A DNA stretch of 7,902 nt, from assembly GCA_905369775.1 (NCBI GenBank), contig CAJPJR010000086.1, forward strand, positions 1 through 7,902, written 5' to 3'. Positions 1 through 6,571 of the stretch are shown piece after piece; positions within the stretch are counted from its first letter, which is position 1, and each line of letters starts with the position of its first letter. The notes under the pieces were generated by a model. That model was not told the DNA's origin and did not search any database. It was given only the letters and a program-made list of their open reading frames with translations. The position numbers and the translations under genes are program-made. This stretch comes from Prevotellaceae bacterium UBA1746 (lineage in GTDB: Bacteria > Bacteroidota > Bacteroidia > Bacteroidales > Bacteroidaceae).

Positions 1-43
1 TCTATTACTGTCTCGTGGGCTCGGAGATGGGTATAAGAGCCAG
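1..43 (+). other. Sequencing adapter (Nextera transposase end plus possible index), not genomic
   Basis: Bases 10-43 match the Nextera read-2 transposase adapter: GTCTCGTGGGCTCGGAGATG is exact at 10-29, and the remaining 14 bases of the mosaic end differ only at 30 (T to G) and 40 (A to C), giving 32 of 34 matches. In the riboflavin synthase frame on the minus strand it translates to SYTHLRAHET, a peptide typical of adapter-contaminated assemblies. On that strand the eight bases after the adapter (complement of 2-9, AGTAATAG) sit where an i7 index would be, and the next base (A) fits the first base of the P7 tail. The adapter match is direct; the index reading is inference. Genomic sequence begins at about base 44. 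Confidence 0.95.
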
Positions 44-494
44 CCGTTAGACTCACCCCGTTCACCGTGACACTGCCCTTGTCCACACAGAAATATCCGC
101 GCCGGGCCATCTCACGATCAGCAGAATATTTGAAGGTAAAGCGGTAACTTCCGTCTTCACTCACCTTGTTCACACAAACAGCGGTATCGTCAACGTGTCC
201 CTGCACGATGTGTCCGTCCAAACGTCCGTTCATCATCATCGAACGCTCCACATTCACTTCGCTCCCTTCCTGCAATTCACCGAGATTACTGCGTTCGAGC
301 GTCTCGTTCATAGCAGTTACCACATATTGATTTCCGGTTTGTTTCACCACAGTCAGGCACACTCCATTGTGCGCCACGCTCTGATCGATGCTCAATTCGG
401 GGGCAAAATCACACTCGAGGGTGAAATGCTTATTCTCTCGTTCTTTTTCGATGCGCACCACGCGTGCCGTCGATTCTACGATTCCTGAAAACAT
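44..494 (-). CDS. ribE: Riboflavin synthase alpha chain (5' part; truncated by adapter)
   Basis: Riboflavin synthase dismutates two 6,7-dimethyl-8-ribityllumazine molecules to riboflavin and a pyrimidinedione, the last step of vitamin B2 synthesis in the cytoplasm. The start ATG is the complement of 492-494 and the protein opens MFSGIVESTARVV, the family's typical N-terminus. Domain 1 shows VAHNGVCLTVV with the conserved cysteine, then ETLERSNLGEL and GSEVNVERSM. Domain 2 opens with GRLDGHIVQGHVDDTA and reaches VNGVSLT. Residue 150 (Thr, bases 45-47) is the last genomic codon; the frame then runs into adapter (SYTHLRAHET). The family is about 200 residues, so roughly the last quarter of the second lumazine-binding domain is missing. 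This is an assembly artefact, not a natural truncation. The gene is divergent from the histidine kinase gene. Some genomes call this gene ribC; identity of the family is very sure. Confidence 0.93.
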
Positions 495-521
495 AATCTG
501 ATAGGTTGATTCTTGAGTGTA

Positions 522-529
522 CAAAGATA
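522..529 (-). promoter_or_regulatory. Candidate Bacteroidota -7 promoter box for riboflavin synthase
   Basis: Read on the minus strand this is TATCTTTG, a full match to the TAnnTTTG element of the Bacteroidota primary sigma factor. It lies 27 bases upstream of the riboflavin synthase ATG, which predicts a short leader of about 20 bases, too short for an FMN riboswitch. A possible -33 element, TTCG (complement of 548-551), lies 18 bases further upstream and matches the TTTG consensus at three of four positions. The match is direct; activity is inferred. Confidence 0.55.
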
Positions 530-623
530 CAAAATACTATCCACTCACGAAGCGCACAATGAAAATCGGGGAACAATCGAACAAAAAAACTGTGAATCAT
601 ACGTACAACACGGGAGAAACGCG

Positions 624-631
624 TAATTTTG
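624..631 (+). promoter_or_regulatory. Weak candidate -7 promoter box for the kinase/regulator operon
   Basis: TAATTTTG fits TAnnTTTG on the plus strand, about 115 bases before the histidine kinase ATG. No TTTG-like -33 element is visible at the usual spacing, so a chance match is quite possible. The surrounding divergent spacer (495-746) shows no gene, no clear LytTR-type direct repeats and no terminator. Confidence 0.3.
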
Positions 632-746
632 TTATCCCAATAGAGATGAACCAACCGATTTTCCTTCGCCTGTTCCGCAACCAAGCGGCCGATCACTCGC
701 GTTCACACGCATCACCTGGGTATTTTCTCTCTAAACGCATGCCGTT

Positions 747-1880
747 ATGAAACCCCGATCCAATGCCCTGCTGTGGATGATCCACGTTTTGTCGTGGACC
801 TACATCTTTTTGTCGCCATTGTTCTTCACTCCGCAAAACGTTCCCGTAGATTGGCGTCACATCATGTCGCGCGAGTTTTTCTCACTGGCTCTGCTATTGA
901 CCTTCTATCTCAATTACTTTCTATTAGTCCCGAAGTATTTCCTCTGCACCCGCTATCGCATTTTCTTTCTCTACAACATTCTTCTCATCATCGGGTTATC
1001 CGGACTTTATGAGGTGATGCACACGTTCATGATCTTCAAGTTCATGGCGCAAACATTGGGTGTGACTTCCGATTCCCAAGCTCTTTTGCCTGTCCACCGG
1101 CCTCCTCACTCCCCGGGCTTCAAATTCTTCTTTTTCTTCCGCAACATCATCAATCTCGCTTTCGCGCTGGGCTGCGCTCTCGCCGTGAGATTGAGCGCAA
1201 GGTGGTACGACGCGGAAATGGCACGCAGCAAAGCTGAACTCGAACGCGCGGAAGCAGAACTCCAGAGCCTGAAAAGCCAAATCAGCCCCCACTTTTTGCT
1301 CAATACACTCAATAATATATACGCCCTCACGGCCATCGATTCCGCAAAGGCCCAAGCCGCTCTTCTCGAACTCTCGAAAATGCTACGCTATCAGCTCTAC
1401 GAAGAATTCGGATCGCGCGTCAGTGTGGAACGCGAAGTGGAGTTTCTCCAAAACTATGTGGCCCTCATGCGTCTTCGTCTGAACCAAAACGTAGAAGTCA
1501 CCACCGATTTTCATCTCGTTCCCCACAAAGAGATGAACGTAGCCCCTCACATTTTCATTTCGCTCGTCGAAAATGCGTTTAAGCACGGAGTCAGCACGAC
1601 AGCCCCCAGTCATGTGCATCTCCGTCTGGATTGTGACGGACAACGCCTCAACTTCGACTGCCGAAACAGCTATTTCCCTCAACACAAACTCCCAAGCACA
1701 AGTGGCGGCATCGGGCTACGTCTTGTCAAGAGCCGCCTTGAACTCAGCTACCCCAACACCCACACTTGGGAACACGGCATAGACATTAACCGAAAAGAAT
1801 ACTTTTCGCGCATCACACTGGACTTATCAACTCAAGGATTCGGAGCAACGCCCCCAATCCACCAACACAATGACCTATGA
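747..1880 (+). CDS. LytS/YehU-family membrane sensor histidine kinase
   Basis: A 377-residue sensor kinase that should autophosphorylate on histidine and pass phosphate to the regulator encoded next to it. Four hydrophobic segments are visible at about residues 6-27, 44-65, 72-99 and 125-147, so it is an inner-membrane protein with little extracytoplasmic sequence. A charged helix rich in Ala, Glu and Lys (about 151-178), probably a coiled-coil linker, leads into the His_kinase domain. The phospho-acceptor motif is QISPHFLLNTLNNI, with His182 as the predicted site. The ATP-binding domain has an N-box, LVENAFKHG (273-281), and a glycine box, GGIGL (320-324). No recognisable periplasmic ligand domain is present, so the signal cannot be predicted. 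The stop overlaps the next start in ATGA, indicating translational coupling. Family assignment is firm; the stimulus is unknown. Confidence 0.93.
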   Translation: MKPRSNALLWMIHVLSWTYIFLSPLFFTPQNVPVDWRHIMSREFFSLALLLTFYLNYFLLVPKYFLCTRYRIFFLYNILLIIGLSGLYEVMHTFMIFKFMAQTLGVTSDSQALLPVHRPPHSPGFKFFFFFRNIINLAFALGCALAVRLSARWYDAEMARSKAELERAEAELQSLKSQISPHFLLNTLNNIYALTAIDSAKAQAALLELSKMLRYQLYEEFGSRVSVEREVEFLQNYVALMRLRLNQNVEVTTDFHLVPHKEMNVAPHIFISLVENAFKHGVSTTAPSHVHLRLDCDGQRLNFDCRNSYFPQHKLPSTSGGIGLRLVKSRLELSYPNTHTWEHGIDINRKEYFSRITLDLSTQGFGATPPIHQHNDL

Positions 1881-2608
1881 ACTTAACTTGTGCCATCATC
1901 GACGACGAACCCTTAGCGATTAAGTTGTTGGAAAACTACGTGCAACGCACACCGCAAACCGAATTGGTGGCGACATACTCCGGAGCAGTGCAAGCCGTTT
2001 CCGGTTTAGAGGAGCATCCTGTCGATTTGATCTTTTGTGACATCGAGATGCCCGAACTCAGCGGCTTGCAATTCGCCCAAATGATCACAGACATGCGCTC
2101 GCGCATTGTCTTCACCACCGCCTATTCGCACTATGCCCTGCAGGGATGGAAAGCCGACGCATTGGACTATCTGCTTAAGCCCGTCGACTATCAAGATTTC
2201 CTCTCTGCGGTGCAGAAAGCCCAGCGATGGTTTGCTCGTGAACTCCCGAAACTGCCGGACACCGCCGATGGTTTCTTCGTTAAGAGCGACTATAAATTGG
2301 TTCGCGTGCGCTTTGCCGACGTTCTCTACATTGAAGGCCTGAAAGACTACATCAAAATTTACGTCACCACCGACCTTCGTCCGATCATCTCGCTCATTTC
2401 CATGCGTGCCGTGGAAGCAGCGCTGCCCGCCGACCAATTTATGCGCATCCATCGTTCGTATATCGTGAATGTGAACCACATTGGAGTCATAGAACGGGGA
2501 CAAATCGTCTTCGGCGATAAGTTGATTCCTGTATCGGACTCCTACCGCGAACGATTCATGGCCTACATCGCCGACCACACTCTGCAAGCCCGCACCGCCA
2601 CTTCCTAA
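1877..2608 (+). CDS. LytTR-family response regulator transcription factor
   Basis: A 243-residue cytoplasmic regulator with an N-terminal receiver and a C-terminal LytTR DNA-binding domain. The receiver (about 1-118) has the acidic pair Asp9-Asp10, predicted phosphorylation site Asp55 in CDIEMP, the conserved Thr at about 80 in FTTAY, and Lys101-Pro102 in LLKPV. The LytTR domain (about 133-235) shows the typical FFVKSDYKLVRV entry, the VLYIEGLKDYIKIY core and the FMRIHRSYIVN motif. Its start lies in the 4-base overlap with the kinase stop, so the two form a standard two-component pair. LytTR proteins bind pairs of short direct repeats; I could not identify convincing ones in this window, so target genes are unknown. 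A terminator about 55 bases after the stop closes the operon. Confidence 0.95.
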   Translation: MNLTCAIIDDEPLAIKLLENYVQRTPQTELVATYSGAVQAVSGLEEHPVDLIFCDIEMPELSGLQFAQMITDMRSRIVFTTAYSHYALQGWKADALDYLLKPVDYQDFLSAVQKAQRWFARELPKLPDTADGFFVKSDYKLVRVRFADVLYIEGLKDYIKIYVTTDLRPIISLISMRAVEAALPADQFMRIHRSYIVNVNHIGVIERGQIVFGDKLIPVSDSYRERFMAYIADHTLQARTATS

Positions 2609-2662
2609 CTCGCAGCTCCTTCGCTCCGCAAGCATTCTTCTACACCGAATTCCCCACAACAA

Positions 2663-2703
2663 AAACCCCTCGGCACCTAATCGCACCGAGGGGTTTATTT
2701 TTT
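2663..2703. terminator. Intrinsic terminator, likely bidirectional
   Basis: An 11-base perfect inverted repeat (AAACCCCTCGG at 2663-2673 against CCGAGGGGTTT at 2686-2696) encloses a 12-base loop and is followed by a T-rich tract on the plus strand (TTTATTTTTT, 2694-2703). On the minus strand the same stem is followed by the complement of the A run at 2661-2665. It lies between the stops of two convergent genes (regulator ending at 2608, TPR protein ending at 2734), so it probably ends both transcripts. Confidence 0.9.
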
Positions 2704-2733
2704 GGGGCAGCGCAAAGTCTGCTGAGATTCCGA

Positions 2734-4197
2734 TTACTTCAACACACTCTTGAGCTTGAGAGCGAAAGCGTCCTTGGGATCGAGCTTGAGCAATTGGTCA
2801 ACATACTTCAAGCAGGTCGCATCTTCGTTCTTTTTCAAGTAGTAGAAAGCGAGATAGCGCAAAGCCACTTTCTTTTGCGAATCGTAGTCGCTGTTATTCC
2901 CGATGAGTTCAAGCGCTTTGGCGTAGTATTCACGGGGTTTTTCTTCGGGCTGGCTGCTGTTGAGGATCCAGAGTTGAGCTCGATAGAAGGGACCTTGGTA
3001 CTTCGTGGGCTGCGATTCCATGTACTCTGCGAAGATCTTGTCACCGGCGTCAATGTACTTCTGACGTTCGGCGGGATCAGTCGTTTGGTTCTGGGCAGCA
3101 ATATAAATGTTACCCAGGCCGAAACGTTCGGCAGCGTCGGCTTTGTCGCCGATCAGCTCCAAATACTTCTTGTAGTAGGGGATCGCTTCGACGGCTTGCT
3201 TGTTGGAGCGAAGCAACACCGCCATGCGGCGATAGCCATCGGCCTTAGTCGAATCCTTTTCGAAAGCCTTCTTGTAGTACTCAATGGCTTTTGCACGATC
3301 GTCCAAGCCGTCTGCGGCAAAACTTGCGGCGTAAATGTAGTCACGATACAAGAAAGCCGAGTCCGGATACTGCTTGTCGTCAAGATAGGCTATGCTTTCC
3401 TTGGCATGCTCGAAGTCCATCGTTTCCACTTGGGCATAGAAAAGCATACGACGCAACACCAAGTCAGAAGGAGCGAGTTTGAGCAGTTTTTCTGCGATGT
3501 CCTTGATCGTCGTGAAGTCAGATTGATTCATCAACGAGATCACGTAGTTCTCGCCCGTATGCACGTCGTCGATCGTAGGATTGGGTGTGCCGTCGAAATA
3601 CTTTTTGTAGGCAGCCGAAGCCTCTTTGAATTCGTCAGCCGTGTAGGCAATGTCGCCAAGTTCCTTGTAAGCCGTGAGATTGTTGGGCTCGCGCTCGAGA
3701 ATCTTGGCCAATGCTTCTTTAGCCACGATGGGGTTCACAAATTTGTAAACGCGCGCGCTCAAACGCAAGGCTTCGATATTGTCGGGTTGGATATTCAGGA
3801 TCTCATCGAACTTCTGTCCGGCGCCGCCCCAGTCTTTTCTGAGCATGCACACCTGTGCTTGCAACATAAGTCCCGGCACATACTGCGGATCAATGGTATA
3901 GGCTTGCTTTGCACACTGGTTTGCGCAAGGATAGATCTTCTTTTCCAAGAAGAAATTGCCGACAGCCACGAGTTGTTCTTTGTCGTTCTTGATTTTCTTG
4001 ACGAGCTTAGCAAAGGTTTTGTTGGCTTCGTCGGGGTCGTTGAGCTGATTGGCCATCACCTCGTCGGCCATTGTTTGCACGTCGGCCTGCATAGCCGGAA
4101 CGTCAGCGCCCTTGACCGTCTGAGCCTGGGCCGAGTTGAACCCCGCAAAAGAGCAGGCAGCGGCGAACAGGAGCGAGAGAATGAGGTTTTTCTTCAT
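2734..4197 (-). CDS. Exported tetratricopeptide-repeat protein
   Basis: A 487-residue protein made largely of TPR-type helix pairs, so a protein-interaction scaffold rather than an enzyme; its partner is not known. The N-terminus MKKNLILSLLFAAACSFAG is a signal peptide with a likely signal-peptidase-I site after AQA (residues 23-25). No lipobox cysteine sits at the cleavage position, so periplasmic or envelope-associated location is inferred. Helix pairs with TPR spacing can be seen near residues 75-138, 141-206 (ending AAYKKYFDGTPN), 284-350 (AIEYYKKAFEKD, then AIPYYKKYLELIGD), 405-432 and 445-476. The segment at 369-385 interrupts the repeat pattern. The ATG (complement of 4195-4197) is well placed before the signal peptide. 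It is transcribed alone, convergent with the two-component operon, and stops just before the shared terminator. TPR fold and export are well supported; the role is unknown. Confidence 0.9.
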   Translation of the reverse strand: MKKNLILSLLFAAACSFAGFNSAQAQTVKGADVPAMQADVQTMADEVMANQLNDPDEANKTFAKLVKKIKNDKEQLVAVGNFFLEKKIYPCANQCAKQAYTIDPQYVPGLMLQAQVCMLRKDWGGAGQKFDEILNIQPDNIEALRLSARVYKFVNPIVAKEALAKILEREPNNLTAYKELGDIAYTADEFKEASAAYKKYFDGTPNPTIDDVHTGENYVISLMNQSDFTTIKDIAEKLLKLAPSDLVLRRMLFYAQVETMDFEHAKESIAYLDDKQYPDSAFLYRDYIYAASFAADGLDDRAKAIEYYKKAFEKDSTKADGYRRMAVLLRSNKQAVEAIPYYKKYLELIGDKADAAERFGLGNIYIAAQNQTTDPAERQKYIDAGDKIFAEYMESQPTKYQGPFYRAQLWILNSSQPEEKPREYYAKALELIGNNSDYDSQKKVALRYLAFYYLKKNEDATCLKYVDQLLKLDPKDAFALKLKSVLK

Positions 4198-4282
4198 GAA
4201 CTATCTGTTATAGTGATTGTATCTTCTGTTTTCTTTCCGCGCCCCGAGAAGTAAATCACGACTTTGAGCGTGGAATTGACTG

Positions 4283-4290
4283 CAAATATA
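4283..4290 (-). promoter_or_regulatory. Candidate -7 promoter box for the exported TPR gene
   Basis: On the minus strand this reads TATATTTG, a full TAnnTTTG match, about 85 bases upstream of the TPR gene ATG. The predicted leader is about 80 bases. No clear -33 TTTG is seen at the usual distance. It is the only full match on this strand that I found in the spacer. Confidence 0.5.
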
Positions 4291-4530
4291 GGCATTTCTC
4301 GCGGAAAGTGCCATTTACGACATAAAAAAGCGCCCAAACGTTTCGTTTTTCCACGCTACATGCTTACAACAAGTAACAAACCGGGGGCGTTCGTTGGAAA
4401 GTGCGCTGCTGTCAGTCTCTCGCGCTCCCGAAACAATCATATAGGCGCAGCATGTTTTCTGATACATCTTCTTTTTCGCAAGAGTCACCTGCGAGAAGAG
4501 AAAACGGCTGCCGGCAATCAAATAACAACG

Positions 4531-4668
4531 CCCTGTTTTCTTTTGCCAATCCGCATCATTCTTCCCCAAAAGCCCAACACGCTCCGATAAGCAGGAGAGA
4601 TTACTCAAAAAACTGGAAGGAAATCAAGGAAAACAGGGAGCTTTTTGTCATTTTCCCCCTTGTTTTCC
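4531..4668. repeat. Family of short inverted repeats in the divergent spacer
   Basis: GGAAAACAGGG (4628-4638) can pair locally with CCCTTGTTTTCC (4657-4668): 8 pairs, one bulged T, then 3 pairs, enclosing an 18-base loop. The same left arm is also perfectly complementary over 10 bases to CCCTGTTTTC at 4531-4540. So one arm has two possible partners. No T run follows, so this does not look like an intrinsic terminator. It may be a structured RNA element, an operator or chance in a purine/pyrimidine-skewed stretch. Confidence 0.35.
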
Positions 4669-4707
4669 CGACAAATGCCCGGCTCGTATTGCCATTTTAC
4701 CCAATTC

Positions 4708-4729
4708 CGACAACTTCTGTCGCGTTGTC
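4708..4729. repeat. Two overlapping, mutually exclusive small hairpins
   Basis: CGACA (4708-4712) pairs with TGTCG (4718-4722) around a 5-base loop, while the overlapping GACAAC (4709-4714) pairs with GTTGTC (4724-4729) around a 9-base loop. Only one can form at a time. The stems are only 5 and 6 pairs, and the element lies upstream of the likely promoter of the next gene rather than inside its leader, so it is more likely an operator-like palindrome or chance than an attenuator. Confidence 0.25.
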
Positions 4730-4871
4730 AAAGTGCCATTCGCCGTTCTGCGTTCGATGTTCGGTGATTCACATTCCACTCAACGCGGACAAAGCCATAA
4801 TACAGCTCTTCGGCATCTGAGGAAACGCATTATTTAATCCCGATGCTGCCGACTCGAGCGCAAAAAGTTCG

Positions 4872-4879
4872 TATCTTTG
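4872..4879 (+). promoter_or_regulatory. Candidate -7 promoter box for the DUF4494-yggS transcript
   Basis: TATCTTTG is a full TAnnTTTG match on the plus strand, 58 bases before the DUF4494 ATG, predicting a leader of about 50 bases. A -33 TTTG is not evident. It is the best candidate start for the following pair of genes, since no promoter-like sequence is visible between them. Confidence 0.55.
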
Positions 4880-4937
4880 CCAATAAAGACAACAACATCA
4901 CCTCACATATCCCACACAATATCTCCACAAAACGACT

Positions 4938-5399
4938 ATGGCAGAATGGTTTGAATGCAAGATAAAGTACGAACGTACCTTGGATAACGGCTTAGTGAAG
5001 AAGGTAAATGAGCCTTACCTCGTAGATGCGCTCAACTTCACAGAGGCCGAGCGGCGCATCATTGCGGAAATCGCTCCATTTATGAGCGGCGAATTCCAAG
5101 TCAGTGACATCAAACGCGCTCGTTTCGCCGAAATTTTCGAGACAAGCGACGATGCCGCCGACCGTTGGTTCAAGGCCAAACTGTCTTTCATCACACTCGA
5201 TGAAAAAAGCGGCAAGGAAAAGAAAACAGCCCACAACATGCTCGTGCAAGCCGCCGATCTACGCGACGCCGTCAAGCGGTTAGACGAAGGCATGAAGGGA
5301 TCAATGATGGACTATGAGATAGCCGCCGTTTCAGAAACCCCGCTCATGGACGTTTTCCACTACAAAGCGGACGACGTGCCGGAGAAGAGCGAAGAATAA
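4938..5399 (+). CDS. DUF4494-family protein
   Basis: A 153-residue, charged, probably cytoplasmic protein without signal peptide or membrane segment. It opens MAEWFECKIKYERTLDNG and contains EPYLVDALNFTEAERRI, GEFQVSDIKRARFAEIF, FITLDEKSGKEKKTA and MLVQAADLRDAVKRLDEGM, which I recognise from memory as the DUF4494 pattern found across Bacteroidota; no function is known to me. The length is normal for the family and the last dozen residues are acidic and variable. A promoter box lies 58 bases upstream, and the YggS gene starts 102 bases downstream on the same strand with no terminator visible between them, so co-transcription is plausible. The recurring pairing with a PLP-homeostasis gene suggests, but does not show, a link to amino acid or cofactor metabolism. 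Confidence 0.85.
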   Translation: MAEWFECKIKYERTLDNGLVKKVNEPYLVDALNFTEAERRIIAEIAPFMSGEFQVSDIKRARFAEIFETSDDAADRWFKAKLSFITLDEKSGKEKKTAHNMLVQAADLRDAVKRLDEGMKGSMMDYEIAAVSETPLMDVFHYKADDVPEKSEE

Positions 5400-5501
5400 C
5401 GCCCCGCACAAGCCGCACACTCCGCCGAGCGCCAACGAGCTCTCGTCATTTCCCCACGTTCCGACGGTTCGCTCAACGGAAAACCCACACAAGCACACAC
5501 C

Positions 5502-6170
5502 ATGTCGATAACAGAACAGATTCATACGCTACACCGGACGCTCCCGACAGGGACAACGCTCGTGGCAGTTTCGAAGTTTCATCCCGTCGAAGCCCTGCGC
5601 GAAGCCTACGATGCGGGACAGCGCATTTTCGGAGAGAGTAGGGTACAAGAACTCCTTGACAAAAAGGAGATTATGCCGAAAGACATCGAGTGGCACTTCA
5701 TAGGTCATTTGCAACAGAACAAGGTGAAATATATTGTTCCGTTCGTTTCGCTGATTCACGGCGTGGACAGTCCACAACTGTTCCGCGAAATCGACAAACA
5801 AGGGCGCCGTTTCGAACGCCGCGTCCCCTGTCTGCTGCAGCTCCACGTGGCCCGCGAAGAAAGCAAGTTCGGTTTCTCGCCCAACGACGCACAAGCCTTC
5901 CTGCAATCGGAAGATTGGCGTGGTCTCTCACACGTGGAACTGCGCGGCATCATGTGTATGGCCAGCTTCACCGACGACGTCGATTTGATTCGTCAAGAAT
6001 TTACTCGCGCACACGACTTTTTCCTTTGGGCACGCCAAATGTATTTTTCGACTTCGCCGGAGTTCAACATCTGCTCTTGGGGCATGACGCACGACTATCC
6101 GCTGGCACTCGAATGCGGCAGCAATATGGTACGCATTGGCACCCAAATTTTTGGTGAACGCGAGTATTAA
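5502..6170 (+). CDS. yggS: YggS/PLPBP-family pyridoxal phosphate homeostasis protein
   Basis: A 222-residue cytoplasmic TIM-barrel-like protein that binds pyridoxal 5'-phosphate without known catalysis and buffers free PLP, affecting amino and keto acid balance. The PLP lysine is predicted as Lys25 in LVAVSKFHP. Further family motifs follow in order: RIFGESRVQELLDK, EWHFIGHLQQNKVKYI, IHGVDSPQL, HVAREESKFGF, ELRGIMCMASF and, near the end, WGMTHDYPLALECGSNMVRIG then TQIFGEREY, which forms the phosphate-binding region. Length is typical and the end is intact. The 102-base gap from the DUF4494 gene holds no promoter-like box, so both are probably on one transcript. The family assignment is firm; the physiological effect here is inferred from homologues. 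Confidence 0.95.
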   Translation: MSITEQIHTLHRTLPTGTTLVAVSKFHPVEALREAYDAGQRIFGESRVQELLDKKEIMPKDIEWHFIGHLQQNKVKYIVPFVSLIHGVDSPQLFREIDKQGRRFERRVPCLLQLHVAREESKFGFSPNDAQAFLQSEDWRGLSHVELRGIMCMASFTDDVDLIRQEFTRAHDFFLWARQMYFSTSPEFNICSWGMTHDYPLALECGSNMVRIGTQIFGEREY

Positions 6171-6181
6171 AGCGCGCCAAC

Positions 6182-6199
6182 CGCTCCAATAATGGAGTG
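6182..6199 (+). terminator. Weak hairpin after yggS, possible transcript end
   Basis: CGCTCCA and TGGAGTG form a 7-pair stem (one G-U) with an ATAA loop, 12 bases after the yggS stop. No T run follows, so it is at best a weak or factor-dependent terminator or an RNA 3'-end stabiliser. The rest of 6200-6270 shows nothing recognisable. Confidence 0.3.
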
Positions 6200-6271
6200 T
6201 AATCTTGCCATATATTAACGTGCACGACGAAAAAAGGGCAGTATAGACGCCCCAGATTCTCTACAAAAGTG

Positions 6272-6279
6272 TACTTTTG
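6272..6279 (+). promoter_or_regulatory. Candidate -7 promoter box very close to the small TPR gene
   Basis: TACTTTTG fits TAnnTTTG and ends only seven bases before the ATG at 6287. In this promoter class transcription starts a few bases after the box, so the mRNA would begin at about 6284-6287 and have almost no leader. There is no clear -33 TTTG at the usual spacing. It would drive the oxidoreductase operon. Confidence 0.45.
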
Positions 6280-6286
6280 CAATATC

Positions 6287-6559
6287 ATGAATAAGGCAAA
6301 CGAGATCAAACAGCTCATCGACCGACAACAATTGGACGAAGCAGCAAGCGCCCTCCGCGAGGCGAGTTCTGAAGACCTCGCCCTCGGCGACCGATACTAC
6401 ATCGAAGGCTTGCTCGCAGCGAAGCGTGGCGATTTGAAGACCGCAAAAAACAGTTTTCTCGAAGCGCAACGCGTCGATCCCAACAGCCCCGCGGCAGAAA
6501 TGCTCGGCATGATATCGGACATATACGACTTCTACTACAAAGACAATTTAAATCCTTAA
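6287..6559 (+). CDS. Small TPR protein leading the 2-oxoacid:ferredoxin oxidoreductase operon
   Basis: A 90-residue, probably cytoplasmic protein starting MNKANEIKQLIDRQQLDEAA. Residues about 5-30 and 37-72 form two helix-turn-helix units of TPR type; the second, YYIEGLLAAKRGDLKTAKNS with FLEAQRVDPNSP, is a clear TPR. The tail ends DFYYKDNLNP. The frame stays open upstream to a GTG at 6269, but that would put the likely promoter box inside the coding sequence, so the ATG at 6287 is preferred. The ferredoxin subunit gene starts 12 bases after its stop, and the same order (small TPR, ferredoxin, VorB-type subunit) is familiar from Bacteroidales. A role as assembly or interaction factor for the complex is inference; no enzymatic residues are seen. 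Confidence 0.85.
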   Translation: MNKANEIKQLIDRQQLDEAASALREASSEDLALGDRYYIEGLLAAKRGDLKTAKNSFLEAQRVDPNSPAAEMLGMISDIYDFYYKDNLNP

Positions 6560-6571
6560 AGACAAAACGAT

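Larger units (their letters stand above)
4198..4937. other. Long divergent intergenic region without a convincing gene
   Basis: This 740-base spacer separates the TPR gene (minus) from the DUF4494 gene (plus). The open frames in it (for example 4264-4590 and 4401-4820 on plus, 4315-4608 on minus) give low-complexity, Ser/Arg/His-rich translations with no recognisable domain, and none is linked to a neighbour. I see no tRNA, tmRNA, RNase P or SRP RNA signature by eye. It contains a -7 box near each end and several short inverted repeats (4531-4668 and 4708-4729), listed separately. Confidence 0.6.

Noticed and set aside
195..488. A 97-codon plus-strand frame rich in His and Phe.
   Set aside because: It is antisense to riboflavin synthase, whose minus-strand translation matches the family from its first residue.
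44..494. Riboflavin synthase as a natural truncation or a fusion with a new C-terminal tail.
   Set aside because: The extra residues are the translated Nextera adapter, so the break is technical.
495..521. FMN riboswitch upstream of riboflavin synthase.
   Set aside because: The likely promoter leaves a leader of only about 20 bases, and no conserved RFN-element sequence is seen in 495-746.
2006..2686. A 226-codon minus-strand frame opposite the LytTR regulator.
   Set aside because: No recognisable domain. It runs through the terminator hairpin, and the plus strand encodes an intact receiver-LytTR protein with all key residues.
2794..4254. A 486-codon open frame on the plus strand opposite the whole TPR gene.
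   Set aside because: It is an antisense shadow: its translation is rich in Val, Phe, His and Leu with no domain. The opposite strand has a signal peptide, TPR repeats and a terminator.
4401..4820. A 139-codon plus-strand frame in the long spacer.
   Set aside because: Composition is low-complexity with many Ser, Arg and Pro, no domain is recognisable, no promoter box precedes it, and it overlaps the inverted repeats.
6269..6286. GTG at 6269 as the start of the small TPR protein.
   Set aside because: It would place the TACTTTTG promoter box inside the gene and add YFCNI, which does not fit the protein; the ATG at 6287 is the simpler start.
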